From positions 102,420-166,419 of the forward strand of contig JANQNT010000014.1 of NCBI GenBank assembly GCA_028279445.1: a DNA stretch of 64,000 bases. The letters are read 5' to 3'. Numbering within the stretch: the stretch's first letter is position 1; each line of letters opens with the position of its first letter. The notes below the pieces were generated by a model. That model saw only the letters and a program-made list of their open reading frames with translations, was not told the origin of the DNA and did no database searches. Below are positions 44,675-53,930 of this stretch, piece by piece. Both the position numbers and the translations under genes were made by a program. The DNA comes from Tepidamorphaceae bacterium. GTDB lineage: Bacteria; Pseudomonadota; Alphaproteobacteria; Rhizobiales; Tepidamorphaceae.

Positions 44675-45370
44675 ATGAACTGGAAGACGTCATACCGCTC
44701 CATCTACTACCAGGGCGCGCCGGAGCCCGATGACATGGACCTCAAGCCGGCGGAGACCGCGCTGCTGGTCATCGACGTGCAGAACACCTACCTGGAGCGG
44801 CCCGACCGCGACACGCTGAGCGGCGATGAGCTGGCAAGCTACGATGCCTGGACACCCTTCCACGAGCGCATGAACGGCCAGGTGATCCCGCGCATTGGCA
44901 AGCTGCTAAAGGATTGCCGGTCGGCCGGCGTCGAGTGCATCTTCGCGCGCATCGCCACCCACACACTGGACGGACGCGAGCGCTCCCTGTCGCAGAAGAT
45001 GCCGGGCTGGAACAACCTGCTGCTGCCCAAGGACGGCGATCCCTCGCAGCTTGTGCCTGAACTTCAGCCGATCGGTGATGAAATTTGCGTCATCAAGACG
45101 ACCGATTCCGCCCTGACGGGCACCAACCTGCGGCTTATTCTGCACAATATCGGCATCAGGAACGTCGTCTGCTGCGGGATTTTCACCGACCAGTGCGTGT
45201 CTTCGACGGTGCGCAGTCTCGCCGACGAGAGTTTCAATGTCGTCGTGCTGGAAGACTGCTGTGCGGCGGGTTCGCAGGAGCTGCACGACAAGGAACTGGA
45301 GATTTTGAACATGATCTACTGCCACGTCATGTCCAGCGACGAGGCGAAGACCATGATGGGGTCGGGATAG
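44675..45370 (+). CDS. Isochorismatase-family cysteine hydrolase
   Basis: A 231-residue hydrolase. The catalytic aspartate is in ALLVIDVQNTYLERPD, the lysine is in ICVIKTTDSALTGTNL, and the nucleophilic cysteine is in VVCCGIFTDQCVSSTVRSLA (near residue 171). These families hydrolyse amides such as nicotinamide, N-carbamoyl amines and biuret-type compounds. Position between the diol dehydratase and the PotD-like importer suggests release of an amine from an imported amide, but the substrate is not known. It starts 67 bases after the dehydratase small subunit, probably in the same operon. Confidence 0.87.
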   Translation: MNWKTSYRSIYYQGAPEPDDMDLKPAETALLVIDVQNTYLERPDRDTLSGDELASYDAWTPFHERMNGQVIPRIGKLLKDCRSAGVECIFARIATHTLDGRERSLSQKMPGWNNLLLPKDGDPSQLVPELQPIGDEICVIKTTDSALTGTNLRLILHNIGIRNVVCCGIFTDQCVSSTVRSLADESFNVVVLEDCCAAGSQELHDKELEILNMIYCHVMSSDEAKTMMGSG

Positions 45371-45586
45371 CTCACCCGTACCGCCAGCGTTGGTGTCAAG
45401 TCTGATCCGTCTCCGGTCAAGCTCACCTTTTGCAGTTTGCGCCACGATCAGGCTTCGTCCCCGGTTCAGGTTCGAAGGGCTCGTGTCGTGGCAGTCGCAT
45501 GTGGCGGGTGCCGCAAAGAAAGCGCCGGCGTTACCGGACAAACCACCTGAACCAGAGGGCACCAGAGAGAAGAAAGGGAACAGGAC

Positions 45587-46735
45587 ATGTTTCGCATGAA
45601 CAGGCGTAATTTTCTGCAGCAAACCGGTGTCTGGGCCGCTGCCGCAGCGACGGCCTCGATCCCGACCATTGGCCATGCCGCGCGTGACAAGGAACTGAAC
45701 ATCTACTGCTGGGAGGGCTACAACTCCGACGACGTGCTCGACCCCTTCCGCCGGGAGTTCGACGCCAAGGTGCGCGCCGAGGGCCTGACCTCCGACCCCG
45801 ACGCGGTCAACCGGCTGCGCGCCGGTGAGACCAAGATCTGGGACCTCATCAACGTCAACAATCCCTGGGCGCGTGAGATGATGTACCCGGAAGGGTTGAT
45901 CCGGCCGATCCCCAAGGATCGCTTCGAGCCCTACTATGAGCAGATGATGCCGCAGTTCGCCCCGCCGTATTCCTGGGCGATGGACAAGGAGGGCAAGGAG
46001 CTGCTCGGCATGACGCAGCGCTTCGGGCCGTTCTCCTTCGTGGTCAACACCGACAAGATCAGCCGCGCCATGGCCGAGGACCAAGGCTTCAAGCTGTTCC
46101 TCGACCCGGCGATGAAGGACAAGTACGCGGTCCTGACCTACGACAACTGGAACATCTACCACATGTGCGTGGCCGCCGACATCGACCCCTTCAAGACGCA
46201 CTCCAAGGAAGAGATGGCCAAGTTCGGCGAGGTCGCCAAGCAGGTGTTCAACGGCGCCAAGATCCTCTCCGACGATCTGGTGCAGCTCAACCTGGCGCTG
46301 ATCAACGGTGAGATCGACGCCTACTTCACCGGCGGCACCTACACCGCGTCTCCGGCCCGCTTCGACGGTGCCACCAACGTGCGCGGCATCACGCCGAAGT
46401 CCGGGCCGATGGGCGGCAAGGGCGGCATCGTGTGGATCGAGCTGACGTCTGCCGTCAACAACCCCGATCCTTCCGGGCTGGCCGACGAGTTCCTCGCCTA
46501 CATCCAGCGTCCCGACGTGTCAAAGAAGGTGGCCTTCGCCGAAGGCACCTACAACCCGGTCACCCAGATGGGCGACAAGGCCGTGCTCGACGCGTTCAGC
46601 GCCGAGGAGCTCGACGCCATCCAGTGGGATTCGCTGGAAGAGGAGATGGCCAATTCCGTCGACTACGATATCAACCCGGACTACGCGGAGATGTACGAGT
46701 TGTACGCTGCCGCCAAGCGCGAGCGCGAAGGCTGA
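45587..46735 (+). CDS. ABC importer binding protein, spermidine/putrescine (PotD) type
   Basis: A 382-residue periplasmic binding protein with a twin-arginine leader (MNRRNFLQQTGVWAAAAATA, cleavage near HA-AR). The mature part begins with the PotD-like LNIYCWEGYNSDDVLDPFRR. Family members bind polyamines or related amines through acidic and aromatic residues. It opens a four-gene importer operon (binding protein, ATPase, two permeases). Given the aminoalcohol microcompartment downstream, aminopropanol or a similar small amine is a reasonable ligand; this is inference. Confidence 0.9.
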   Translation: MFRMNRRNFLQQTGVWAAAAATASIPTIGHAARDKELNIYCWEGYNSDDVLDPFRREFDAKVRAEGLTSDPDAVNRLRAGETKIWDLINVNNPWAREMMYPEGLIRPIPKDRFEPYYEQMMPQFAPPYSWAMDKEGKELLGMTQRFGPFSFVVNTDKISRAMAEDQGFKLFLDPAMKDKYAVLTYDNWNIYHMCVAADIDPFKTHSKEEMAKFGEVAKQVFNGAKILSDDLVQLNLALINGEIDAYFTGGTYTASPARFDGATNVRGITPKSGPMGGKGGIVWIELTSAVNNPDPSGLADEFLAYIQRPDVSKKVAFAEGTYNPVTQMGDKAVLDAFSAEELDAIQWDSLEEEMANSVDYDINPDYAEMYELYAAAKREREG

Positions 46736-46784
46736 GCGGCCGCTGGCCGACAGCGTTCCGGGGCTGGCTTAACATGGAGGGGCC

Positions 46785-47861
46785 ATGAGCGAGGACAGTT
46801 CTTCGTTCCTTGAGCTGGACAGCATCACCAAGAAGTTCGGCGACTTCACGGCCGTCCGCGACATCAGCCTGAAGATCAGGGAAGGCGAGTTCTTCACGCT
46901 TGTGGGCCCTTCCGGCTCCGGCAAGACGACGATGATCCGCATGCTGGTCGGCATGGAACAGCCGACCAGCGGCGAAATGCGGCTGCAGGGGCGGGTGCTC
47001 AACGACGTGCCGGCCAACAAGCGGCCGACATGCATGGTGTTCCAGTCGCTGGCGCTGTTTCCGCACAAGTCGGTCGGCGAGAACATCGAGTTCTCGATGA
47101 AGATCGCCGGCGTCGATCCGGCACGCCGGCGCCAGCGCGCCGAGGAGTTGCTGACGCAACTGCGGTTGCCGGTCAACTACTACGACAAGGGCGTCAACCA
47201 GTGCTCGGGCGGCGAGCGCCAGCGCATCGCGCTGGCCCGCGCGCTGGCCTTCGATCCGCAGATACTGTTCTTCGACGAGCCGCTCTCCGCGCTCGACTTC
47301 CGGCTGCGCAAGACGCTGGAAAAGGAGCTCAAGGACATCCACAAGGAGACCGGCAAGACCTTCGTCTACATCACCCATTCGCTGGAGGAGGCGATGGTGA
47401 TGTCGGACCGCATCGCCATCATGAAGGCCGGCGGTATCGTCCAGGTCGGCTCGCCGCACGAGATCTACAACAATCCCGTCGACAAATTCGTCGCCCAGTT
47501 CATGGGCGAGGTGAACACACTGGCCGTCGAGAAGGCCGGCGCGCGTTCGGTACGCGGCCAGGCGGACGGGGCGACTTATCAGGTCTCCCGCATGCCGGAG
47601 GGCTTCACGTCCGGCTTTCTCATCATCCGCCCCGAGGTGATGAAGATCGGCAAGGCGGCCGAGCGGCTGAAGAACCGCGTCAAGGGCGTCGTGTTCAACG
47701 ACTATGCGTTGGGCTCGCGCATCCAGTACCAGGTGCGCGCCACCGCGACCAACGAGCACTGGCTCGTCGAACGCCTGCAGGACGACCCCTACGAGGGCAA
47801 GGTCGACGACACCGTGTCGATCGGCTGGCAGCCGGCCGATTCCATCCTGGTCAGCGAGTGA
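46785..47861 (+). CDS. ABC importer ATPase, PotA type
   Basis: A 358-residue ATPase with C-terminal TOBE domain. Walker A GPSGSGKTTMIRML, Q-loop CMVFQSLALFPHKSVGENIE, signature CSGGERQRIALARALAF, Walker B ILFFDEPLSALDFRLR and switch VYITHSLEEAMVMS are all intact. The MKAGGIVQVGSPHEIYNNPV segment is typical for PotA/CysA-like subunits. It lies 49 bases after the binding-protein gene and 4 bases before the first permease. Confidence 0.94.
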   Translation: MSEDSSSFLELDSITKKFGDFTAVRDISLKIREGEFFTLVGPSGSGKTTMIRMLVGMEQPTSGEMRLQGRVLNDVPANKRPTCMVFQSLALFPHKSVGENIEFSMKIAGVDPARRRQRAEELLTQLRLPVNYYDKGVNQCSGGERQRIALARALAFDPQILFFDEPLSALDFRLRKTLEKELKDIHKETGKTFVYITHSLEEAMVMSDRIAIMKAGGIVQVGSPHEIYNNPVDKFVAQFMGEVNTLAVEKAGARSVRGQADGATYQVSRMPEGFTSGFLIIRPEVMKIGKAAERLKNRVKGVVFNDYALGSRIQYQVRATATNEHWLVERLQDDPYEGKVDDTVSIGWQPADSILVSE

Positions 47862-47865
47862 GCCG

Positions 47866-48738
47866 ATGAGCGCTTCCCGCCACGATCGCGTCAGTTGGTT
47901 GCGTCAGCCAGGCGTGTTGGCGGCGCTGCCGGCGGCCATCTTTCTGCTGTTGGGGTTCGCCGGCCCGCTGGCGATGGTCTTCGGCTACTCCTTCATGCCG
48001 CCGAAGACCTTCTCGCTGATGCAGCCGCCGACGGTGGAGAACTACATCTCGGTCTTCACCGACAGCTACTACATCTCCTTCACCTGGTCGGTGACGCTGG
48101 CGGCGATCACCGTGCTGCTGCTGTTTCCGATCTGCTATCCGATCGCCTATGGCATGGCCAAGCTGTTCGGCAAGTGGGCCACGCTGGTCACCGTGCTGGT
48201 CGCAGTGCCGCTTCTGATATCTGAGAACATCCGGCTGTTCGGCTGGGTCCTGGTGCTGGTCAAGAACGGCATCGCCGACGGCAGCCTGCAGACCCTGTTC
48301 GGCGTCTCGATGTCGGGGCTGCTCTATTCGGTGCCGGCGATCGTGCTCGGTCTCGTCTACGTCTATCTGCCGTTCATGCTGTTCCCGCTGGTGATCGGCA
48401 TTTCGATGATTCCGGACACGCTCAAGGAGGCGGCTTCCGATCTCGGCGCCAGCCGCTGGCAGATCTTCCGCGAGATCGAGCTGCCGCTGGCCATGCCCGG
48501 CATCCTGATCGGCGGCATCCTGACCTTCATCCTGGCGCTCGGATCGCTGGCGGAATCCAAGATTCTCGGCGGCCAGGCCATCGTGATGATCGCCGACGAC
48601 ATCGAATCCTCCTTCACCTTCGCCCAGAACTGGCCAAAGGGCGCGGTGCTCTCGGTGCTGCTGATCGCCCTGTCGGGCATCATCGTCTACGCGCTGTTCC
48701 GGCGCATCGACCTCGACCAGATCATCGGACGGCGGTGA
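47866..48738 (+). CDS. ABC importer permease, PotB type
   Basis: A 290-residue permease with six predicted spans. The EAA loop KEAASDLGASRWQIFREIEL then PLAMPGILIGGILTF is the contact site for the ATPase. The PotB-like early segment FGYSFMPPKTFSLMQPPTVE precedes the core. ATG at 47866 (AGCCGATGAGC, 4 bases after the ATPase stop) gives the family start; 3 bases separate it from the next gene. Confidence 0.93.
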   Translation: MSASRHDRVSWLRQPGVLAALPAAIFLLLGFAGPLAMVFGYSFMPPKTFSLMQPPTVENYISVFTDSYYISFTWSVTLAAITVLLLFPICYPIAYGMAKLFGKWATLVTVLVAVPLLISENIRLFGWVLVLVKNGIADGSLQTLFGVSMSGLLYSVPAIVLGLVYVYLPFMLFPLVIGISMIPDTLKEAASDLGASRWQIFREIELPLAMPGILIGGILTFILALGSLAESKILGGQAIVMIADDIESSFTFAQNWPKGAVLSVLLIALSGIIVYALFRRIDLDQIIGRR

Positions 48739-48741
48739 ACC

Positions 48742-49566
48742 GTGAGCAGTCAGGCAAACCGCACCAGCCGCACCCTGATCACCGTATGGACGGTGGCCGT
48801 CATCGTGTTCCTCTACCTGCCGATGATCGCGGTGGTGCTGGCCTCGTTCTCCAGGCAGCGGTACTTCCGCTTTCCCATCCCCCGCTGGACGACGGAGTGG
48901 TACACGCGGACGCTTGAATCGCTGTCGGTGCGCGACCTGCTTTGGACGTCGCTGTCGGTCGCGGCCCTGGTGACGGTGCTCTCCGTGGTGCTCGCCTTCT
49001 TCGGCGCGCTCGCCTTTGCCCGCTACGACTGGAAGGGGCGCAAGGTCTATCAGCGCCTGGTGCTGCTGCCGATCTTCTTTCCCCAGGCGGTGCTCGGCCT
49101 GGCGCTGCTGTTGTGGTTCTCCGTGCTCGGCGTGACCACGAGCTGGCAGACGGCCGTCTTCGCCCACATGATCTGGATCGTCCCGATTGTCATCCTGATC
49201 ATGTCGATCCAGGTCTACAGCTTCGACCCGGCGCTGGAGGAGGCGGCCTTCGATCTCGGCGCGACCCGCTGGCAGGTGCTGCGCGAAGTGACGCTGCCGG
49301 TGCTGGCGCCGGGCATCGTTTCCGGCGCCATATTCGCCTTCCTGCTGTCGTGGGGGAATTTCCCGCTGTCGCTGTTCACCACCGGCGCCGACCAGACCGT
49401 GCCGGAGTGGCTCTATTCCAAGATGGTTTCCGGCTACACGCCGATGGTGCCGACGCTGGGCTCGCTGACCATGTCGGGCGCCGCCGTCTTCATCCTCGTC
49501 ATCTATCTGGCCTGGCTGGCCGTCGCGGCGCGCCGTCGCCGGCAGATGACGGCGCCGGACGACTGA
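48742..49566 (+). CDS. ABC importer permease, PotC type
   Basis: A 274-residue permease with six spans, starting with GTG at 48742. The EAA loop is LEEAAFDLGATRWQVLREVT followed by LPVLAPGIVSGAIFAFLLSW. FRFPIPRWTTEWYTRTLES matches the PotC/PotI periplasmic start. It completes the importer; the SDR that follows after 50 bases may be in the same transcript. Confidence 0.93.
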   Translation: MSSQANRTSRTLITVWTVAVIVFLYLPMIAVVLASFSRQRYFRFPIPRWTTEWYTRTLESLSVRDLLWTSLSVAALVTVLSVVLAFFGALAFARYDWKGRKVYQRLVLLPIFFPQAVLGLALLLWFSVLGVTTSWQTAVFAHMIWIVPIVILIMSIQVYSFDPALEEAAFDLGATRWQVLREVTLPVLAPGIVSGAIFAFLLSWGNFPLSLFTTGADQTVPEWLYSKMVSGYTPMVPTLGSLTMSGAAVFILVIYLAWLAVAARRRRQMTAPDD

Positions 49567-49616
49567 TCCATGCTCGCTTCGGGCGGGTTATTGCTTGCAA
49601 CAACCGGGAGAGACAC

Positions 49617-50387
49617 ATGCTGACATCAATTGCCGGAAAATCCGTCATCGTCACCGGCGCCAGCAAGGGCATCGGCAAGGGCATCGCGCGCGTCTTCGCC
49701 AACCAGGGCGGCAAGGTCATGGTGGTCGGGCGCAACGCCGATGACGCGGCCGCCGCGGCCGGAGAGATCGGCAACGGCGCCATCAGCTTTTCCGCCGACG
49801 TCGCCGACTGGGAGCAGTCGCAGGCGATGGCCAAGGCGGCCGCCGATGCCTTCGGCGGCATCGATATCCTGTGCGCCAATGCCGGCGTTTATCCGCAGAC
49901 CAATATCGAGGCGATGGACCCTTCGGAGTGGGACCTCGTCATGGGCACCAACCTGAAAGGCAACTTCCTGTCGGTGAAGGCCTGCCTGCCGTGGCTGAAG
50001 AAGAGCGGCGAGGGCCGCGTCGTGCTGACCTCCTCGATCACCGGGCCGGTCACCGGTTTCCCGGGCTGGTCGCATTACGGCGCCTCGAAGTCCGGCCAAT
50101 TGGGCTTCCTGCGCACCGCCTGCATCGAGCTTGCCAAATACGGCATCACCATCAACGCGGTGCTGCCGGGCAACATCATCACCGAGGGCCTGGAAGGGCT
50201 CGGCGAAGATTATCTGGCGACCATGGCCGCCTCGATCCCGCTGAAGAAGCTCGGCGTGGTGGAGGACATCGGCAACGCGGCGCTGTTCCTGGCCTCCAAG
50301 GAGGCCAATTACATCACCGGCCAGACCATCATCGTCGACGGCGGCCAGATCCTGCCGGAGTCGCTGGAGGCCCTGGAAGAGGCCTGA
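49617..50387 (+). CDS. SDR-family oxidoreductase, candidate aminopropanol dehydrogenase
   Basis: A 256-residue classical SDR: VIVTGASKGIGKGIARVFAN for NAD(P), CANAGVYPQTN, serine in VVLTSSITGPVTGFPGWSHY followed by the Tyr-x-x-x-Lys (HYGASK) and the terminal ANYITGQTIIVDGGQ. Sequence is like the 3-oxoacyl-ACP-reductase branch, which also includes SDRs of aminoacetone microcompartment loci that interconvert aminoacetone and 1-amino-2-propanol. That role is an inference from the importer before it and the compartment operon after it. It is convergent with the AraC gene, which ends one base after its stop. Confidence 0.85.
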   Translation: MLTSIAGKSVIVTGASKGIGKGIARVFANQGGKVMVVGRNADDAAAAAGEIGNGAISFSADVADWEQSQAMAKAAADAFGGIDILCANAGVYPQTNIEAMDPSEWDLVMGTNLKGNFLSVKACLPWLKKSGEGRVVLTSSITGPVTGFPGWSHYGASKSGQLGFLRTACIELAKYGITINAVLPGNIITEGLEGLGEDYLATMAASIPLKKLGVVEDIGNAALFLASKEANYITGQTIIVDGGQILPESLEALEEA

Positions 50388-51440
50388 TCAACGCCTGTGC
50401 AGGCGCTCGCGCAGGGCGCTTGGCGAGGTGCCGGTCCACCGGCGCACGGCGCGCGAGAAGGCGGATAGCTCCGAGTAGCCGAGCAGGAACGAGATTTCCG
50501 AGATCGGCAGGTGGCGCTGTTCCAGATAGGACAGCGCGATCTCGCGCCTGGTCGTCTCCACCAGTTCCTTGAACGAGGTGCCCTTGTCGGCCAGGCCGCG
50601 CTGCACCATGCCCGTCGTCAGGCACAGTTCCGCCGCGATGCTCTCCAGCGCCGGATAGCCCTCCGGCAGGCGCGCGCGCACTGCTGCACGCACCCTGTCG
50701 ATCAGTTCCACCGGTCCCTCGCTGCGTTCGCCAAGCTGTTGCAGGCAATTGCGCATAAGCGCCATCAGCGTCAGGTCGCAATTGGGCATCGGCCGTTCCA
50801 GCAGGTCGCTGGAAAACAGCAACGCGTTGTAGGGCTGGGCGAAGTAGACCGGCGCGCCGAAGGCGCGTTCGTGCTCGTCGCTGTCGATCGGGCGGGCGTG
50901 CTCCAGATGCACTTCTTCCGGCGTCCAGCCGGTGCCGAGCGCCTCGCGCATGACATTGAAGAACATCCCCAGCGACAGCTCTGCGTCCTGTCGTCGGTGC
51001 ATGATGTCGGGCGCCTCGATGCGGTATTGCAGCCGCACCAGACCGTTGGTGCCACGCACCATCTGCATGAAGGACTGTTCCTGGTGGAAGCCGAACAGGC
51101 CGACCAGGTTTTCCAGCGCACTGCCGAGTGTGGGCGCCGACACCGCCGCATAGCCCCAAAGCCCCAGGTCGCGCGGCTGGAACTGATGCCCGAACCACAG
51201 GCCGAAATTGTCGCACTTGGTGCGCTGCGAGGCTTGCTCGAACAGGGTACAGAAGTCCGCCAGTCGCAACTTGAGGGTTGTCGCGCCGGCCATCTCCGGC
51301 GAGATACCGGAATTGCCGAACACACTGTCGATGTCGCCGCCCTGGCGCTCGATGAAGTCGACAATACCCGTCGCCGCCGCCGCCAGAATGGCGGGCTCGA
51401 CGGATGTGTCGTCGTGCCGATGCATGCCGAGGTTCATCAT
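50388..51440 (-). CDS. AraC-family regulator with arabinose-binding-like N-terminal domain
   Basis: A 350-residue regulator. The N-terminal domain has the PF12625-like pattern (VDFIERQGGDIDSVFGNSGI, LWFGHQFQPRDLGLWGYAAV, GSALENLVGLFGFHQEQSFM), and the C-terminal double helix-turn-helix includes LTTGMVQRGLADKGTSFKEL, LEQRHLPISEISFLLGYSEL and SAFSRAVRRWTGTSPSALRE. It is convergent with the SDR and probably controls the importer-SDR operon or the microcompartment; the effector is unknown. Confidence 0.9.
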   Translation of the reverse strand: MMNLGMHRHDDTSVEPAILAAAATGIVDFIERQGGDIDSVFGNSGISPEMAGATTLKLRLADFCTLFEQASQRTKCDNFGLWFGHQFQPRDLGLWGYAAVSAPTLGSALENLVGLFGFHQEQSFMQMVRGTNGLVRLQYRIEAPDIMHRRQDAELSLGMFFNVMREALGTGWTPEEVHLEHARPIDSDEHERAFGAPVYFAQPYNALLFSSDLLERPMPNCDLTLMALMRNCLQQLGERSEGPVELIDRVRAAVRARLPEGYPALESIAAELCLTTGMVQRGLADKGTSFKELVETTRREIALSYLEQRHLPISEISFLLGYSELSAFSRAVRRWTGTSPSALRERLHRR

Positions 51441-51564
51441 CGACTGCCGTAACGCCGCCGGTCGCGGTCCGTTGGGTCCGAAAGCAGGCTTCCAAAGGCT
51501 TGCATCGGGAAGTTTGGCACGCCGGCAGCGGAATTAGCAAGGCGAGGGCAGTGATGGCGGGCGC

Positions 51565-52344
51565 TCATGCAAGGCTGACCGCGGCGCCGCAGGAGGCGAT
51601 GGCATCGGCCAGGTCGCCTTGCGGAGCGGCGTCGCTGATCAGCGTCACCAGACTGCTCCAAGGTCCGTAGACCGTCAGCGACGGGCGGTCGAACTTGGAG
51701 TGGTCGGCCAGCACCAGGGTGCGCGCCGCGCGGCGCATCATGGCGCCGTAGATCAACCCCGGCCCGACAGCGGCATCGTTGGGCCCCTCGACGGTCAGGC
51801 CGGACGCACCGAGCACGGCGGTGTTGGCGCGGAAGTGCTGCAGGGCGTCGATGGTGTCGGCGCCGTGGATCAGCCCTTCGCGACCGTCGTACTGGCCAGG
51901 CAGCATCAGGATCTTGATCAGCGGGTTCACCGACAGCGCCATGGCGATGGAAAAGGCATGGGTGATCACCGTCAGCGGCTGCTGCACGGCGGCGATGCGA
52001 TGGGCGAAGTGCAGCGTCGTGGCGCCGCCGCCGATCATCAGGATGTCGTTGTGGGCGATCTCGCCGGCCGCCGTCGCGGCGATGCGCTGGCGCTCGGCGA
52101 TCATCAGGCCTTCGCGCTCCGCCAGCCCCGGTTCATAGACCACCGGCCGCATGGCGCCGCCATAGGTGCGGTTGATCAGCCCGCGCTCGTCGAGTTCGGC
52201 CAGGTCGCGGCGGATCGTTTCCGCCGACACGCCGAGCCTGTCGGCCAGTTCACCGACCCGCATGGCCGGGTACAGCCGCAGGTCGGCGATGATCTGCTCC
52301 TGCCGGCCGGTCTTGCCGCTGCGCCGCCCCGTTTCGCCGTCCAT
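51565..52344 (-). CDS. DeoR/GlpR-family transcriptional regulator
   Basis: A 259-residue repressor-type protein. The winged helix is QEQIIADLRLYPAMRVGELA with DRLGVSAETIRRDLAELDER and GLINRTYGGAM following, and the effector domain has the sugar-phosphate-isomerase-like ILMIGGGATTLHFAHRI and VLADHSKFDRPS. ATG at 52344 matches the family start; the open frame further upstream is not family-like. It is divergent from the microcompartment operon and is its most likely regulator through the ACAACA(T/C)TT sites at 52499-52585. Family effectors are usually phosphorylated metabolites, which would suit aminopropanol phosphate. Confidence 0.88.
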   Translation of the reverse strand: MDGETGRRSGKTGRQEQIIADLRLYPAMRVGELADRLGVSAETIRRDLAELDERGLINRTYGGAMRPVVYEPGLAEREGLMIAERQRIAATAAGEIAHNDILMIGGGATTLHFAHRIAAVQQPLTVITHAFSIAMALSVNPLIKILMLPGQYDGREGLIHGADTIDALQHFRANTAVLGASGLTVEGPNDAAVGPGLIYGAMMRRAARTLVLADHSKFDRPSLTVYGPWSSLVTLISDAAPQGDLADAIASCGAAVSLA

Positions 52345-52498
52345 CCGTCCAACCGCTTTGCTTCTTCCAGGCCAGGCGCCGTCCAGGCGAGGCGCCTTCC
52401 TCACGAAGCACCGGCACCTGCCTGCGTCTCCGGCCTCCCTGCGTTGGCCCTTTGTGTGCATCCGCCCGTGTGCACGCACTCGGTACGCGGCACCATCC

Positions 52499-52529
52499 AC
52501 AACATTTGACCAGAATCCCACAACACTTG
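52499..52529 (+). promoter_or_regulatory. Direct-repeat operator half-sites between deoR-like gene and BMC operon
   Basis: ACAACATTTG at 52499-52508 and ACAACACTTG at 52520-52529, starts 21 bases apart (two helical turns). A third copy, ACAACATTTA, is at 52569-52578 within the palindrome described separately. Confidence 0.55.
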
Positions 52530-52565
52530 CCATGCAATTCGGTAACCGCAACCGAATTTGACCGC

Positions 52566-52594
52566 TTTACAACATTTATATGTTGGGATACAGT
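52566..52594 (+). promoter_or_regulatory. Candidate promoter of the BMC operon with operator palindrome in the spacer
   Basis: TTTACA (52566-52571), 17 bases, TACAGT (52589-52594). The spacer is nearly filled by the palindrome CAACATTTATATGTTG (52570-52585, six paired bases each side), a natural position for repression by the divergent DeoR-type protein. Confidence 0.5.
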
Positions 52595-52628
52595 CATAAA
52601 AAGCGACAAGTTGGGCAAAGAGGGTCCC

Positions 52629-53909
52629 ATGTTCGATTACGGTCTGTTCCGGTTCGCCGACAAGCAGGAGCTGTTCGACAAGTCGATCAGGTTCTGGAAC
52701 CCGGACAAGACGAAGTTCTGGCAGGGCGTCGGCGTCGACCTGGTGATCGACCGGCGCGAGGGTTACTGCCTCTACGACATGTCCGGCCGTCGCCTGATTG
52801 ATCTGCACCTGAACGGCGGCACCTACAACTTCGGCCACCGGCATCCCGAGCTGGTCGATACCCTCAAGGGCGCGCTCGACTATTTCGACATGGGCAACCA
52901 CTGGTTTCCCTCGGTCGCCCGCGCCGCGCTCTCCGAGGAACTGATCGGCACTGCGCCGGGCATGAAATACGCCATCTTCGGTGCCGGCGGCGCGGAGGCG
53001 GTCGAGATCGCCCTGAAGAGCGCCCGCTACGCCACCCAGCGCCGCAAGATCGTCTCCATCATCAAGGGCTACCACGGCCATTCCGGCCTCTCGGTGGCCA
53101 CCGGCGACGAGCGCTTCACCAAGCTGTTCCTGGCCGACCGCCCGGACGAGTTCGTCCAGGTGCCGTTCAACGACATCGACGCCATGGAGCGCGCGCTGGC
53201 CGGCGGCGACGTCGCCGCGCTGATCATGGAGACCATCCCCGCCACCTACGGCTTCCCGATGCCGCAGGAAGGCTACCTCAATGCCTGCAAGGCGCTGTGC
53301 GAGAAATACGGCACCATGTACATCGCCGACGAGGTGCAGACCGGCCTGATGCGCACTGGCGAGATGTGGGGCTGGCAGACCTACGGCGTCGAGCCGGACA
53401 TCTTCGTCACCGCCAAGGGGCTCGGCGGCGGCATCTATCCGATTAGCGCCGCGGTGGTGAACGAGAAGTGCGGCGGCTGGCTGGAGGTCGACGGCGCCGC
53501 CCATATCAGCACCTCCGGCGGTGCCGAGCTCGGCTGTATCGTCGCGCACAAGGCGCTTGAGATGCTGCGCCGGCCAGAGCTGGTCGCCAACGTGCACGCG
53601 GTGACCCGTTTCTTCGCCGACGGCATGGCCGACATGATGCAACGCCACGGCGACATCTTCGTCGGCGTGCGCCAGAAGGGCGTGGTGCTCGGCCTTGAGT
53701 TCGACCACCCCGAAGGCGCGGTCTCCGTGTCCCGCGCACTCTACGAGCACGGCGTCTGGGCGATCTTCTCCTCGCTCGACAAGCGCGTGCTGCAGTTCAA
53801 GCCCGGCGTCCTGCTGAGCGCCGACATGTGCCAGGAAATCCTCGACCGGTTCGATGCCGCGATGCCGCGTGCGCGCGCGTTGCTGCACGAACTGTCGAAG
53901 GCCGCCTGA
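52629..53909 (+). CDS. Class III PLP aminotransferase-fold enzyme (aminoalcohol-phosphate phospho-lyase candidate)
   Basis: A 426-residue fold-type I PLP enzyme. The segments GGTYNFGHRHPELVDTLKGA, IFGAGGAEAVEIALKSARYA, MYIADEVQTGLMRTGEMWGW with the pyridine-binding Asp near residue 234, and the PLP lysine in FVTAKGLGGGIYPISAAVVN near 263 define the class III group. In RMM/AAU-type compartments this enzyme type removes ammonia and phosphate from 1-amino-2-propanol phosphate to give propionaldehyde; the kinase for that substrate is at 57947. It is the first gene of the compartment operon; ATG at 52629 with AGAGGG upstream. Confidence 0.88.
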   Translation: MFDYGLFRFADKQELFDKSIRFWNPDKTKFWQGVGVDLVIDRREGYCLYDMSGRRLIDLHLNGGTYNFGHRHPELVDTLKGALDYFDMGNHWFPSVARAALSEELIGTAPGMKYAIFGAGGAEAVEIALKSARYATQRRKIVSIIKGYHGHSGLSVATGDERFTKLFLADRPDEFVQVPFNDIDAMERALAGGDVAALIMETIPATYGFPMPQEGYLNACKALCEKYGTMYIADEVQTGLMRTGEMWGWQTYGVEPDIFVTAKGLGGGIYPISAAVVNEKCGGWLEVDGAAHISTSGGAELGCIVAHKALEMLRRPELVANVHAVTRFFADGMADMMQRHGDIFVGVRQKGVVLGLEFDHPEGAVSVSRALYEHGVWAIFSSLDKRVLQFKPGVLLSADMCQEILDRFDAAMPRARALLHELSKAA

Positions 53910-53930
53910 GGCCGGGAGGGAGTAACCGTC

